The notes below the pieces were generated by a model. The model was not told where the DNA came from. It saw only the letters and a list, made by a program, of their open reading frames with translations, and ran no database searches. Below are positions 24,238-37,409 of a DNA stretch of 64,000 nt, piece after piece; within the stretch, counting starts at the first letter, position 1, and the number at the start of each line of letters is the position of its first letter. The DNA is from Eretmocerus hayati (taxonomy: Eukaryota > Arthropoda > Insecta > Hymenoptera > Aphelinidae): contig CM056742.1 in the NCBI GenBank assembly GCA_029851415.1, forward strand, positions 152,153,121 through 152,217,120, read 5' to 3'. The position numbers were made by a program, and so were the translations under genes.

Positions 24238-25015
24238 CAAATCCGCAGATGGATGGATGCTCGAATTTAAAATTCTGTCGGCAGAAAATTCAAACCTAAA
24301 ACCTAAGAAGGCAATCACACCCGCAAATAACCGGATGCTCGGACCGGAAATTCTGTCGAGGGAACGATCAAACCCAAAACCTAGGAAGGCAATCAAACCC
24401 GCAAATAACCGGATACTCGGACCACAAATTCTGTCGAGGGAACGATCAAACCCAAAACCTAGGAAGGCAATCAAACCCGCAAATGACCGGATGCTCGGAC
24501 CACAAATTCTGTCGAGGGAACGATCAAAGCCAAAACCTAGGAAGGCAATCAAACCCGCAAATAACCGGATGCTCGGACCGGAAATTCTGTCGGCAGAAAA
24601 TTCAAACCTAAAACCTAAGAAGGCAATCACACCCGCAAATAACCGGATGCTCGGGCCGGAAATTCTGTCGAGGGAACGATCAAACCCAAAACCTAGGAAG
24701 GCAATCAAACCCGCAAATAACCGGATACTCGGACCACAAATTCTGTCGAGGGAAAAATCACACCCAAAAGCTAGGGGAGCAATCAAACCCGCAAGTGAAC
24801 GGGTGCTCGGACCGGAAATTCTGTCGAGGGAACGATCAAACCCAAAACCTAGGAAGGCAATCAAACCCGCAAATAACCGGATGCTCGGACCAGAGATTCT
24901 GTCGAGGGAACGGTCAAAGCCAAAACCTAGGAAGGCAATCAAACCCGCAAATGACCGGGTGCTCGGACCAGAAATTCTGTCGAGGGAAAAATCAAACTCA
25001 AAACCTAGGCTGGAA
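24238..25015 (+). repeat. Left 78-bp tandem array, 10 units
   Basis: Units recur at exactly 78 bp (attctgtcg at 24272, 24350, 24428 and so on to 24974). The unit is a multiple of three and lacks stops in several frames, so both strands stay open for over 260 codons. One frame reads 26-residue repeats GPEILSRERSNPKPRKAIKP followed by ANNRML. Two unit types alternate (cgagggaacg and cggcagaaaa variants). Coding is doubtful because the opposite strand is just as open. Confidence 0.9.
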
Positions 25016-25039
25016 TTCATAGTCGTTTTTCGGAGCAAA

Positions 25040-27585
25040 CTTTTGCTCGGTCGGTAAGAGCCAATTTCCTACCTTTGCTGGAGGGGCGCTATCATCAGAT
25101 GACCCAGATGGCAACACAGTTTTCCGAGAATTGTCGAGAAGTGTCCAAAAAAACTTTTGCAAAGCTCTAGTGAGAGTTTCCGGGAAATTCCCAGGAAACC
25201 GTCAAATTTCCAGCTCGGTTTAATTCTGCAAAGGTAACCATTAACATCCTGGGGGACTCTTGGTTATCGTCATAAAGCTCTCAGAGATACTCCCCGGGAA
25301 TTCCCTGATAGCCTCACGATAGCTTCGCAAAAGCTCCGCTGTGGCGCTGGCTCTCGATCAGCTCCCCGAAAGCTCTCCTGGATTTGGATACATATCGAAA
25401 CTCTTCTCCGCAAAATGACGAGAGATATAAATATTGCGTAAGTAAATCTCAGCGCCTAAACAAATTAGACGGGGAGGATATACAATTTCTAAACGAGAAC
25501 TTGTACTTAATGTGATGGTGATTGATGTGAAAGATTTGTCCCAAGTGTTCTATCAAAGTGTGCGTGAATTTGATTCTATATGATATGTGAGAAAAGCACA
25601 TGCATTTCTTATCATAACCGTTGCAACATAATTTTGTCGTGTACTATATTTTCTTCACACGCGTGTAGTTTCCGTCGTCTTCGGCTTCTGACTTTTATGA
25701 TTCTATCATTAAAGAGCGGATGACAGCTGATTATTCAAAATTTTTAGTCTGCTTGATGTTTACATTTTTGAGAGACCAGTTTGAAGTTTGAACGCTCAGC
25801 GTTTCAACCAAGATCGCGACTCGAAAATTTCTGCGAGTTAGGATCAGAGAAGGAACTCGTAGGAAAACTGATAAATCATCATTTGCAAGAACTCGGTTTG
25901 GATTCTGCGCCTCCACAGTCTCAGATAAGTAATTTATCCCAATTATGATAGTTTCAGGATAATTTTGATTGTGTTTACTATGTGACATAACCTCCAATAT
26001 TTGTTGAAGGACACAAATTTAAATGAGCTTGGAAAAAGATTAAGCCTGAAAAATATCCATTATTTCTTCGAGCTCTCTGATTCTTTGTGGGTTATTACTT
26101 TTCTGACGCAGGCTTATGGCGAGGCTTAGTCGGGGTCTTTCAAGGAAGATGGGGTGCAGCACACGTCGCGCGAAAAGAGAGCGGTCGAGAGTGGATGCTG
26201 AATAATGATGCGTCTTGCGTTCAAAAATTCCGATGATTTGAAGAGCAGCTACTAGCAAACTGTTCCAAGACAATCCGAAGATGAATTTCTATGCAGAAAT
26301 GAAAGGTAGTGGTGGCCATCTGCTGGACTTGAATCTGTGAACATGAAAATCGTCTAGCAGAGTTCTGCGTGACAAAACCCAGAGATTTTCACAGATCTGA
26401 CTCTCAAAATCGAGTTCAAACATTTTCATGCCCGCGTACCATTTCATGACAGCTGTGTATTGAAAACCGGTAAATTTTAGTTTCATCCACATACAATTTA
26501 TAGAAGTTATATGTGAAATTACGATCCCTTGTCCAATTTTGTGATCGTATGAGAACTACCAATCGATACGTCATAAAAAAATTAGCCCGGAGTGTTCGCC
26601 CTTAACTCAGGTATGCTCTAACCTTACTGTAGGATCTGTATCAAACCTCAATCTTGCGTTTGCAAATGGATGATAAATTATTATTCATAATTCTCAAAGC
26701 TCTCTCTGATGCTTGTATCGCTCATCATGGATGCTGGTTCAAGCAGCCGAAAAAACCACTTGAAATCATGTACACAATCATATCTGAAAAAGCTATGCGG
26801 AAGCCATCTATCGGAGCTTTAGCAGAAACTATTCGGGAGCTTCAATAGAGTTCCCCGGGAATATTGCCAGAACTATCCGGGATTGTTTGGAAGCTTTTCA
26901 GAAAGCTTGTGCGGGAACTAACCAAGCTGGAAATTTGACGATTTCCGGGGAGCTCCCCAAAAGCTATGTGGTATTTCCTGTAAAACTCCCGCGGAAGTCC
27001 CCAATAATAACCTTGCCTGCTGGGTGAATAAGCTGGTAATAGCAGACGACAGAACGTGGAAATCCAAACAAGCGATTAGACAACAGGGGAATGTTATTAG
27101 TTTTCATGAGGTTTCCCTCGATTTTCAGACTTTGCGCTGTCGGTTATGTTACTTTGTCGAACGAAAACCGTGAATCTCACATTTTGTTGGATCTGCTAAG
27201 CTTGCATGAGAGAGTTTGAAGAATAAACTCTCTTCTATCTCTCCTACTAAAATCAAAATAGCCGTGATATATCATTCTATTTATTTTCATCAAAATTGAT
27301 GAAAATCTCTGAATTTCTTGATGCAAATAATTTTGGTCTAGAATCGATAATTAATTGGGGTCAAAAACCGTAAGCTGCACATTGCTTGGGAATGGAGTGT
27401 GCTCTTACTGCTCAGGGAATGTTTGTCTTAGCCATATGAAAAATGAACTCTGAAGAGCTTTGTGGAAAAAGTCTTCGAGGCAAAGTTCATGAGGCGAATC
27501 AAAAAGTCTTCAAACTCTTGGTAAATTTCATTTATCAAGAGTTTGAAGTAAAATCAGATGCGGTTATATGCGTGAGTGATCACCT
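25040..27585. other. Central spacer of the foldback element
   Basis: Mostly non-repetitive, no recognisable protein. Its two edges are themselves diverged inverted repeats: 25170-25380 (for example gtcaaatttccagctcgg) against 26830-26960 (ccaagctggaaatttgac). Both are rich in AGCTCYCC and CCCGGGAA words. Three consecutive minus-strand frames (26492-25731) do not resemble a known family. Confidence 0.5.
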
Positions 27586-27589
27586 CCCT

Positions 27590-28770
27590 AGTTTCAGGGT
27601 TTGATTTTTTCAATCACAGAATCTTCGGTCAGAGCACCCGGTCATTGCGGGTTTGATTACCCCCCTAGCTTTTGGGTCGATTTTTCCCTCGACAGAATTT
27701 CCGGTCCGACCACCCGGTCATTTGCAGGTTTGATTGCCCTCTAGCTTTTGGGTTTGATTTTTCCCTCGACAGAATTTCCGGTCCGAGCACCCGGTTATTT
27801 GTGGGTGTGATTGCCTTCCTAGGTTTTGAGTTCGATTTTTCCCTCGACAGAATTTCCGGTCCGAGCACCCGGTCATTTGCGGGTTTGATTGCCTTCCTAG
27901 GTTTTGGCTTTGATCGTTCCCTTCGACAGAATCTCTGGTCCGAGCATCCAGTTATTTGCGGGTTTGATTGCCTTCCTAGGTTTTGGGTTTGATCGTTCCC
28001 TCGACAGAATTTCCGGCCCGAGCATCCGGTCATTTGCGGGTTTGATTGCCTTCCTAGGTTTTGGCTTTGATCGTTCCCTCGACAGAATTTGTGGTCCGAG
28101 CATCCGGTCATTTGCGGGTTTGATTGCCTTCCTATGTTTTGGGTTTGATCGTTCCCTCGACAGAATTTGTGGTCCGAGTATCCGGTTATTTGCGGGTTTG
28201 ATTGCCTTCCTAGGTTTTGGGTTTGATCGTTCCCTCGACAGAATTTCCGGTCCGAGCATCCGGTTATTTGCGGGTGTGATTGCCTTCTTAGGTTTTAGGT
28301 TTGAATTTTCTGCCGACAGAATTTTAAATTCGAGCATCCATCCATCTGCGGATTTGATTGAATCCCTAGCTTCCGAAGGTTTTAGGTTTGAATTTTCTGC
28401 CGACAGAATTTCCGGTCCGAGCATCCGGTTATTTGCGGGTTTGATTGCCTTCCTAGGTTTTGGCTTTGATCGTTCCCTCGACAGAATTTGTGGTCCGAGC
28501 ATCCGGTCATTTGCGGGTTTGATTGCCTTCCTATGTTTTGGGTTTGATCGTTCCCTCGACAGAATTTGTGGTCCGAGTATCCGGTTATTTGCGGGTTTGA
28601 TTGCCTTCCTAGGTTTTGGGTTTGATCGTTCCCTCGACAGAATTTCCGGTCCGAGCATCCGGTTATTTGCGGGTGTGATTGCCTTCTTAGGTTTTAGGTT
28701 TGAATTTTCTGCCGACAGAATTTTAAATTCGAGCATCCATCCATCTGCGGATTTGATTGAATCCCTAGCT
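27590..28770 (-). repeat. Right 78-bp tandem array, about 15 units, with internal 399-bp duplication
   Basis: The same 78-bp unit as the left arm, in inverted orientation. The innermost units (27590-27790) are degenerate. A block of about five units ending in the variant gacagaattttaaatt (28315) is repeated, with the variant recurring at 28714, 399 bp later. This explains why the right array is longer than the left. Confidence 0.85.
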
Positions 28771-29562
28771 TCCGAAGTTGATTTTCCTCATCGGTAGGAT
28801 TTTGAATCAGAACACCCGGTTACTTGCGGGTTGAACTGTTCCCCTTGGTTTCGGAGTAGCTTCATACGGAATCTGTGGTCCGAGCATCGAGCACGCGATG
28901 GTTGATCCCCGAGAATCAATTCCCCAAATCCTCGATATGACTGAGGAGTTGAGCAACATATTCGTTCAGTATCACGATACGCATGTGCACGTGAGTGAGC
29001 CTGGAGTAAATCACATCTGCCTGAGTGAAGGTGCGTGACGAGCCACTGATGCACCTGTTGAAAACACGTAATTATCCTTGGTCGAGTTCCTAGTGATGCA
29101 AATACGTGGGATATTACAGTACTTTCAATCGATCGAGTGCATCGTGACATTTTATACTCTATCATCGACTTTAAATTTTCATGGCATTGTGACAAAAGGT
29201 ATACGTGTGATGTGACTTCAAGCACTGCATTTTCGGGCGCGTGAAAAGTATCCAATCCAAAAGTCATTATCATGTAATAGACTAATCGATTTTGTCCAAG
29301 GCGTGATCTTCCGCAATGATATTGCCGTAGAATCAATTGATTGTCGACCGTTCCTTGGGACTTATATATACCTGCGCTGGGACTCATACATATATATACG
29401 GCGCCGTATATATAGGTACCACCGCTGCAGCGCAAATGCGAGCAACTATTGGCAACTGTCGGCAACTGCCGACAACTGCGGCGCTTCGCAGTTGCCCGCA
29501 GTTGCCGGCAGTTGCCTATAGTTCTCAGTACGCCAAGTCCGGGAGATGCCCCTCGCATATTT

Positions 29563-30086
29563 GTATCTTCACTCTTAGTCGATTATCTCATTTGTGATCT
29601 AAAACGAGTGAAATCATACTCACGTTCGCGTGCTTTAAGATTGGCAAAAATTATGTTCATCTCAAGCCGTTCAATGAAACTCTCAGCTTGCCGTTCATTT
29701 GAGACTCGGATCCGGAAGTTTTCCCACTTATTTTGGGGTACCCTGAGGAGTCCTTCTATATACTTCGGAGCTCAGATGGAAGCAAATGAGGCCATGACCA
29801 ATGCTGACGTTTTTGAGAAAATTGCAAGAACGCCATTTTGGTATGCATTCTAATATAAGAATAGAATAAAAACAATGACTTCCCTAAACTTTTTTCATTA
29901 CTCTAACCTAAAAATGCCACGTTTGAATGGGATTTTAGGGTTCTTGTAATGAAAAAATATATCCGCACTTCGCTTGCAAGCCCATTTTGGGCACTGGAGG
30001 ACATGTCTGTCCTAGTGCCCAAAATGGGCTACCGCGCTCAGTACGGAAATATACTATTTGTATGAATAGACACCACAAAGAATATA
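29563..30086. other. Intergenic with a short hairpin
   Basis: No gene. AGCCCATTTTGGGCACT (29979-29995) and its perfect complement (30014-30030) form a 17-bp stem with a short, partly paired loop. Confidence 0.6.
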
Positions 30087-30911
30087 CCGTCAAATTGGGT
30101 AACTGTGGTACAGTGGGTGCAACTTTGGTACACCCCTGAAAAATGACTTTCAGAGCTGCATTCGGCAAGGTGAATGATTCTATCGCTCTGAAACCTATCC
30201 TCCCTTCTTGGCACACACATAAACGATGTATTGAGCCACCGTAGATCCCGTGTGAATTGTTGTAGTCGTTTATCGAAGCTTTTTTCAAAAAGAGAGATTT
30301 AGCACTGATACTCAAGTGGTCCAGTTAGTGTACCTCGCAAAAAGTGTTCCGGAACGAACTACGGGTGTATAATGCTACATTTCCATCACATATATCACCA
30401 TATTGAATAAACCATCGTTACATTAGAGTATTTACAGCATTTGGAATTTTAATGAATGAAAAACAGGGAAAAAAACGTACCAAAGTTACCCCACTCTAGG
30501 TAAGAAGCATGAGGATAGGGTAACTTCAGAACACCTTCCTATGACAGCTTCTCTTCAACTGATCTTGAGTCGAGTGATGGTCTATGAGGTCTTAAAATGT
30601 TTCAAAAGGCTTAGAATGAGACGTCTGAACGATTAAAATTAATTCTCTCGCATGGTGGTGGGTAGAGTTGAAATATTATGTAAGTGTACCAAAGTTGCCC
30701 CATCGGGGTCTAACTTTGGTACACTTCTTCAACTGCTAATAGCTCCAGTTCAGACGCATCAAATTGAACTTTGTAGCCCATCAATCGAAAGCTGAGACTG
30801 TAAGCTTTCGATTTATACTGATTAATTTGGATTTTGTCAATGTATTTTGGAATGCGGAGCCAAACAAAATGAAAAGCACCGAAAACGTACCAAAATTACC
30901 CAATTTGACGG
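30087..30911. mobile_element. TA-flanked MITE, about 825 bp (TTGGTAC/GCCCC type)
   Basis: Ends CCGTCAAATTGGGTAA (30087) and its complement (ending 30911), with TA on both sides (30085-30086, 30912-30913). Inside, the word GTACCAAAGTTRCCCC and its complement recur (near 30115, 30478, 30686, 30710), including a hairpin at 30682-30727. No coding sequence. TA duplication fits Tc1/mariner-type mobilisation, an inference. Confidence 0.6.
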
Positions 30912-30913
30912 TA

Positions 30914-33900
30914 CTGGAGAAGTTTGGTGAAAAATGAATGTTTTTAGTATTCTGGTCCTGGAGTTTCGATTTTGAAAAAATGGCCATTCTTCCACTTATG
31001 TAGCTCACATAGGAATTGTGATAGTCGACTTCTACCAGTGATCAAATTGTAGGTTTGTAGGTTTTCTCAAGACCTTCCAAAGGACCACCTGTAGAAGTCG
31101 ATTATCACTTTTACAGTATAAGCTATACATCACTAGGAGGCCTAAAAATGGCTAAAATCTGCTGTCAGAAAAGAGATCGTAGAAGTGCCTAAGCTCAACT
31201 GACGTCTTTGGACAATCAATTTCTTAAAGTCTTAAAAAAATGCGCCCATAAGTACATCAAAAAATTTGACTCCAGAAGCGGGCCTTTCGTAGGCCTCAGG
31301 ACCCCAGGGTCTGCAGAGGGTTTCAAAGAGATACAAAGGACTTTTTCACACTCTTTAAACGTAGTACTATAAGGAAAAAACGTTTTCAGATTCTTATCCA
31401 ACCCCCCTGGTGACGAGTTTGTCCAGCTTGCTCCAGAATTTACCGTGCACATATAATATTGAGATGAACCTCGAGATGAGTCGAAGTTATGAGTAAAACA
31501 AAAATAGTGGGACAGACACAGTTACTCAACTTGTTTTTAAAAATTTAGATTGACACCATATTCATAGTTTAAATGACAAAAATATTTATTCAAACCTCAA
31601 AATAAACTTGGGGAACAATCAATCAAATCACGGCATTTTTGGCCTCGAGCGACCTCGGGTATATTATTTCAAAAAAGACTCGCGCTGAGACACCATCCCC
31701 GAATAATCACCCATAAAAGGGACAAAGTACGATGCTTCAAAAACGATGTCTCGTTGAAAACTCACCAGGTAGTAGATATCGAAACGATGTTACCTATACA
31801 TAAAAGCGAGATGATGATGCGAAAGAAAAGCAAAGAAGCCCATGATACTGATGTATGCACCAGGACACAAACATACGAAATTCTCTTCCACCGCGCGCAT
31901 CCAGAAAGCAAATCACGAGCTCATCGCGTTCGCCTCGTGTTTCATACAAGCATGAGCGTTATAATCCTCATATTATACTCGTCTCTCGGTTTCGCGACAT
32001 GTCACCGATATCCTCAGCCAGAATAGCTTGCCATAGGTCCTTGCTTGGGGATGTATACGTTGAATAATTTATCGCGCTCGTAAATACTTTTGAATTATTG
32101 TCGCGACCCAGTCATATTGTACGCGATGCGAGAAAGACGTGATAGTACGTCTGCGAGCTAGACTCTGATATCCTCAAGTGAAGAGGTTCATGCGTATATA
32201 GGATAGAGAGGGGAAGAGTCAGCGACCGGTCCTCTCATAACTTTATTGATCAAAAATACTGATAAATGCACGCATGAAACTGTTGACTTGGGCTCTCATT
32301 CATTCCCACCCATTTATATGTGGCATACACATTCTTTCACTCATTCCAACTTCGTCATTTTCAAACGGACGTGTCCTGTGTCCGGTTCGCCTTCACTTAT
32401 CTGGAATCCGAGATGTAATACTTCATCACTCTGAATCAAATGCGGTTCTTCCCTGATGAGTGGATTTACACTTGAGAAAGTGTAAGAAATACGTTGTATG
32501 TAACATCTACACTGCGTGACCCATGAAAGTTGGGAGGTCTTCAGAAAAATTTGTGGTCACCGGTTCACGGTCCATGATCCTTGAGTTCTTGAGAGGGAAA
32601 TGAACCAAGGTTATTTGGTAGTACGACGGGGATGATAATTGGCTGGCGTAAGTATGTATAAGAAGTGGCTAATCGCGAAGGACTTTGACCGAAATTTACC
32701 GACAACTTTTTGACTTACTCGTAATCAGATTCCAAAAAAATTAGTACTTGCTTAGCAATAAAGGAGAATGATAAAATTCCATAAATGAAATATTTTTGTT
32801 CTTTTTTCTTGAAAACAGAGATGTCTCGTAAATGAAATTTGAGTTCTATCATCAGAGTACTCCAAACGAATGATATATAACACGAACAAAAACTTGTCAA
32901 TGAATAGAAGCTATGATTCATAAAATGAAAAACAAATTTGAGATACTTACTTACAAAAACAAATTTAGATGTCGAGGCAGAAAGAAAACTTTGGAATAGT
33001 TGTCGAAGACACTTCTATCATCAATAGAGACTTTATCCAAACATCTGTCATGGAAGAATGACCTCTCGATTCCAAGACGATTGTCGCAATCCTTCGCAAA
33101 CCTTCTAATCTTTCCTTCAAACTTTGAAACAAGAAATCAATCAATGAGTGTGCCGAGTACATTAATTGTTCACACCAAATTCATTTGACACAAAAACTTA
33201 CGAGGACCAAAGCGGTGATATCAGATTGTAGATTTAGACTGGATCAATTGTTCACGATCAATTTGCAAATTCCTCATTTCATAGCTTATCTGCAACTAAA
33301 TGTGTCCTCATAGTCCCGTATCGCCCATACTTTTCAGAAACATATACTCATACTTATGTTTCAGTTACCCTATACATATCTAAAAAAGATAGTTCAGATA
33401 AGGCTTCTCAGGTATAAGTTGCATCAAGTCAAAAGCACTACTGTAAATTTACTCCAATGTTCACATGTTCAGTTTGTACAGTTATGAAAGTGGAGAGGCC
33501 ATCTCATACACCACACGGTTCTGCTTCTTTCAAAGTTCCATAATTCAGATAGAAATTCCAAATGAAATTAACATAATACTCGGAATTGAGCAGTGGCTAT
33601 ACTAAATGGAAATCAATATCGTCATACATACATGGGATATCGCTTTAAAACAGAAATTTATAAAAATATATAATATCAGAATGTAGAGATCATTCTCACG
33701 CTTACGCCAACGCTCATCTTTGTGTGTATCATCAGTAAATTTATGAATCTTATCTAGGCTGCATAATTGATGAGGCACTCGAGAAAGACACAGGCTCTAA
33801 CCAAGTTTCGTTACTATTCATAATTTTATTGCCAGCAGACGTGATATCGGGGTATATGCTTTATTGCGCGGTGGCCCTGGATCAGACGTTTTTGATGTTT

Positions 33901-36900
33901 ATGGTAGTTTTCATGCTAACAAGCAAAGAATGAGATGCTTGTCATGTGAATGTTGGATATTAATATGCGTTGATTGAGTATCTCATATGTCTGTGAGAAG
34001 AATATGAAATTGATATCTCTTTGGGAATCACATCATTTTCATCAAGATGGTCATATCATAAGTGAATGGCGACGACGATGATGAGTGGATCTATGAATCA
34101 CCAAAGGAGTAGTTCTTAACATTTCGTCACATCTTCGTAAGAATTTTATCTTTATGACCATACGCTTTTATGTTTTGAATCATCGAGTCTTTTGAATGGG
34201 AGACTTTTATTTGTCTCCAAGACCATCTGGGATATACATTATCTCTTCATCTGGGTTGGAACATAGGCGAGTATAGAATTTTTAAAATGCTAGGAAAAAT
34301 GGATACCTTCTGAAGTTCAAACAATACGAAAGAGATTCTATAATAACAGTTATAATGGAATAGAAAGTTTCATAGAAATGGACTTGTACAGTTATCATCA
34401 TAAATTTGACTAATTTGAAATCATAACCTGTTAGGACAAGTGCGATGTTACCTGGATTCCAAGCTAACTTCAACTCGAAAATATCTTCTTGCGATATTTA
34501 CTGGATTAATTCTACAAGTTTTTTCAAATTTTCGAAAAGAAACTGGATCTTTCGTGCATAATGCCTTAAATGTAAGCTATGATGTTTAAATGATTTTGAA
34601 GGATTTCCAGGGCTTGTTACTGATGATTATTCCAGGGAGTCGTGAAATCGTGTCCATTTGTTGGCTGTTGACTGATCATATTCATCTAAAGTCAATGGAT
34701 CTAAAGATTTTAAAAAGCATTCACTCAGAAAATTCGTCAGCATTCCATTGTTTATCGCCCTGGTCTCTGGAGCTGAAAGAACAATTGATGATCCATCACA
34801 CACAGCAAGCAGACTATGTACTTACAATCTTCTCAGAATCCATTTACAGCATGTGAAGTTACAGTCAATGAATCCAGCATGGAATCATGTAGGATTTATT
34901 CAAATAAAATTGGTTGCATTCAAATTTATGAGCTCATGTTGTGAGTTGATTGTTGATGAATTCATCAATGAATGTGGAAAGTCCATGTCCCATGACTGTC
35001 TCCTAAGTCAGGTTCACTAAATGGAATAAGTACCAACAGACGAGTAATGAAACTCGGCTCACTATAAACAAAGTTTCTTGTCGAATGAATAATTTCATAA
35101 GGATTGGCCGCATACCAGCCAAGAAAGCCCCAAAGGTATCTGAACTTTCACTAACTTTGCAATGTATAACAACGAGAGCTGAGCCACCCTCAGCTTCAGC
35201 AGGGGTCGCGTAGCGTTATGCTTGCACTCAAAGGCGCGATGTTATGACTCAGAGGGGATGTATACATAGATCTATATAAAGTACCGCCTTATGGCAACCT
35301 GTTGATATCGCCACGGGCGGCAATCTCGTGCATCATATACAACGGGAGGAGCCAGGCCCTAGACTGACTCGTTCAACTTCAAAAGAAGAAAAAAAAGCAG
35401 AGTTTCTGGCATGCTACAAATACCACTAGTCACCTCACAACAACAAAAATACAGGTGTATCTCATTTTTGGTTCAATGAGGAATTTAGTTGCTCCAAACG
35501 TACGTAGGTGAGGATTTTTGACACTTTTAGCTTATGGGCATTGATGGTGGACCGCCTATGTAATACATGGAACTGGTAATTTAATCATTTTCAGCGTGTT
35601 TGCGAAAGAAGTGGGGGCAAAAAGTTGTAGTCTGTGGTCGAATTTACCTCTCAGAAGAAGAAAAGAGTATATTAGATCAGGTGTTTTTCTAGAATCGTGG
35701 AGACTGCATAAAGGTCGAGATAAAGGTTCATTAACGTAATCTCTGCAATCCCCACGATTCCAGCAAAATTCTTGACTCAATCGGATATTTTCTTTCTTCG
35801 GACGGTAGAGCGAATGATTACCTCCAATGTGTTGCAGACATTTTTTTGAGATACCTATTTTTTTGAGAAAAATCCATTTCTCTCGTTTTCTTGCAGGGGC
35901 TGGATTTGCGATGGCCTTTATCGATATTGAAAAGATATTAGGTCTCAATGATAACTCTTTGAATTGATATTTATGATTCAACACATTAATTTACATGTAG
36001 GTCGAATTCATATGAAGAATATAAAGGTTGAAACTGACTCAAGTATTTGATATGCATCTATTTTGGAATACTAATGAGTTTATTCGATTGATCCTGTGAA
36101 ATTATAATACCGAGGGAGGACAACTCACAGGAATAACAGGATTTGATCAAAATGGATAAATTTTCTGACCTTGGAGTCACTACTCTCTTAAGTTATTTGA
36201 TTCAATTTTCAATTCCTTTTCAGAGCAAGAAAAGTCCTGTCAAACAAATTCAGGGAATAGGTTCAGGAAATTCTGAAAAAATGTCCCAATAATCGATATT
36301 TATCATCGTGTGATATTGACCCATCTTGAACATTTGTGTGTACTGACTATGAACGAGATGAAGTATGCGATATTATCAGCTGCAGAAAAATGTATTGTGC
36401 AATAAAATGAATGATCGGCATAAAGGGAGCGAGAGTCCAAGTTGATGTCGCACCATATAATATGTATAAAGATCCAGAGTCTACTCTGAGCTGGTTCTGT
36501 TTTGGGCCCGCATAAGTAAGTATCCTCTCAAGATTCAGTATTATACGACGACACCCGCGCTGATGCCACCACCCCGTTGCTGATGTTGCGTCTCGTTGAC
36601 TTGTTGGTTCTTCTCTCTCTTTCTCTGCCTGGTATATTATATAGTCTCAAGCTTCCGATCGCGGATCTCGCTCGCATAAATTTGTTTTAATTGCCAGCGA
36701 CGTTACATTTTGCTTTAATTATGCCGCATTATCTGGGAAGTAAATTAGGTGGGCCCTCTTTCCCTCGTCCCTCCCTTTTCCCTTCCCTTTCTCAGACTCT
36801 TCTCTTCTACTCTCCTCATCTCGATCGATCCCTCTTAATCTCATACCTCTCGCGTATTCTCTTCTCCTTCTCTTCCGTATATCTGTCCTTTCAATAAGTA

Positions 36901-37405
36901 TAAGTGTGCGTGTGCATAGCATATTTAAGGTTTGGAGAGTCATCGATATGAGCTAAATGGACGAGGATCGTAAGAGGCATGAAGAAAAAAAGGGGGGAAA
37001 GACACTCCCTTCGATGGGCACTCTTATACACTCCGCCCCCGCGCAATTTTGGATGTCACCTAATTTTTGTCGGATCGATTTTACTCTGACTTCTCTTTTT
37101 TTCGATTCACGAGCCTTGCTAGAGCCACGATACTGCTGTTTACCGAGCTCAGTTTTCATAGATTTTTGGTTGCTACGGTGCAAGGAATACGTGAACCACA
37201 TCTGATGAGAAAAAAAGGTTATTTTTGGCTAAAGCAATTACTTTGGAGTTTGAAATTATTTTGATCGAAAATACTTCTGTTAGATCAGTTCTGATAATCC
37301 TAGAATGGTTGATACGTGGGATCTGATACATATTCTCAGTTGATGAAAGAACGTGTTGAGTGGGCATGTCTTCGAAGGTGATTTTTGAATTTCCTTTCAC
37401 TTTGT
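30914..37405. other. Gene-less stretch
   Basis: About 6.5 kb with no supportable exon. It includes an 18-bp inverted repeat with one mismatch (31018-31035 and 31091-31108), CpG-containing sequence at 31.8-32.2 kb, and a CT-rich tract at 36.75-36.9 kb. A 142-residue minus frame (35984-35556) has no recognisable motif and is left out. Confidence 0.4.
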
Positions 37406-37409
37406 TATA

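Larger units (their letters stand above)
23437..29556. mobile_element. 6.1-kb foldback DNA element with long inverted arms carrying 78-bp tandem repeats
   Basis: The arms run inward from GCGAGGGGCATCTCCCGG (23437) and its complement (ending 29556). They are flanked by a 6-bp direct repeat ATATTT at 23431-23436 and 29557-29562. Each arm has an outer unique part (23437-24235; 28760-29556) that looks nearly identical: the long frames read from the two copies differ at one residue. An inner array of 78-bp units follows (10 left, about 15 right). The 2.5-kb centre is mostly unique, with a diverged inner inverted repeat. Long terminal repeats made of tandem units are known in Drosophila Foldback and Galileo elements, but those give other duplication lengths. 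A 6-bp duplication occurs with Polintons and some Dada elements. No transposase, polymerase or integrase is seen, so this copy is probably non-autonomous and its superfamily is unresolved. Confidence 0.8.

Noticed and set aside
32453..32494. Possible second hammerhead (CTGATGA followed by a stem and GAAA)
   Set aside because: Six unpaired bases separate the core from the stem, and the base pair that must close stem II next to GAAA is missing; the stem is probably a chance hairpin.
35556..35984. 142-codon minus-strand frame
   Set aside because: No recognisable motif, no start context or exon signals.
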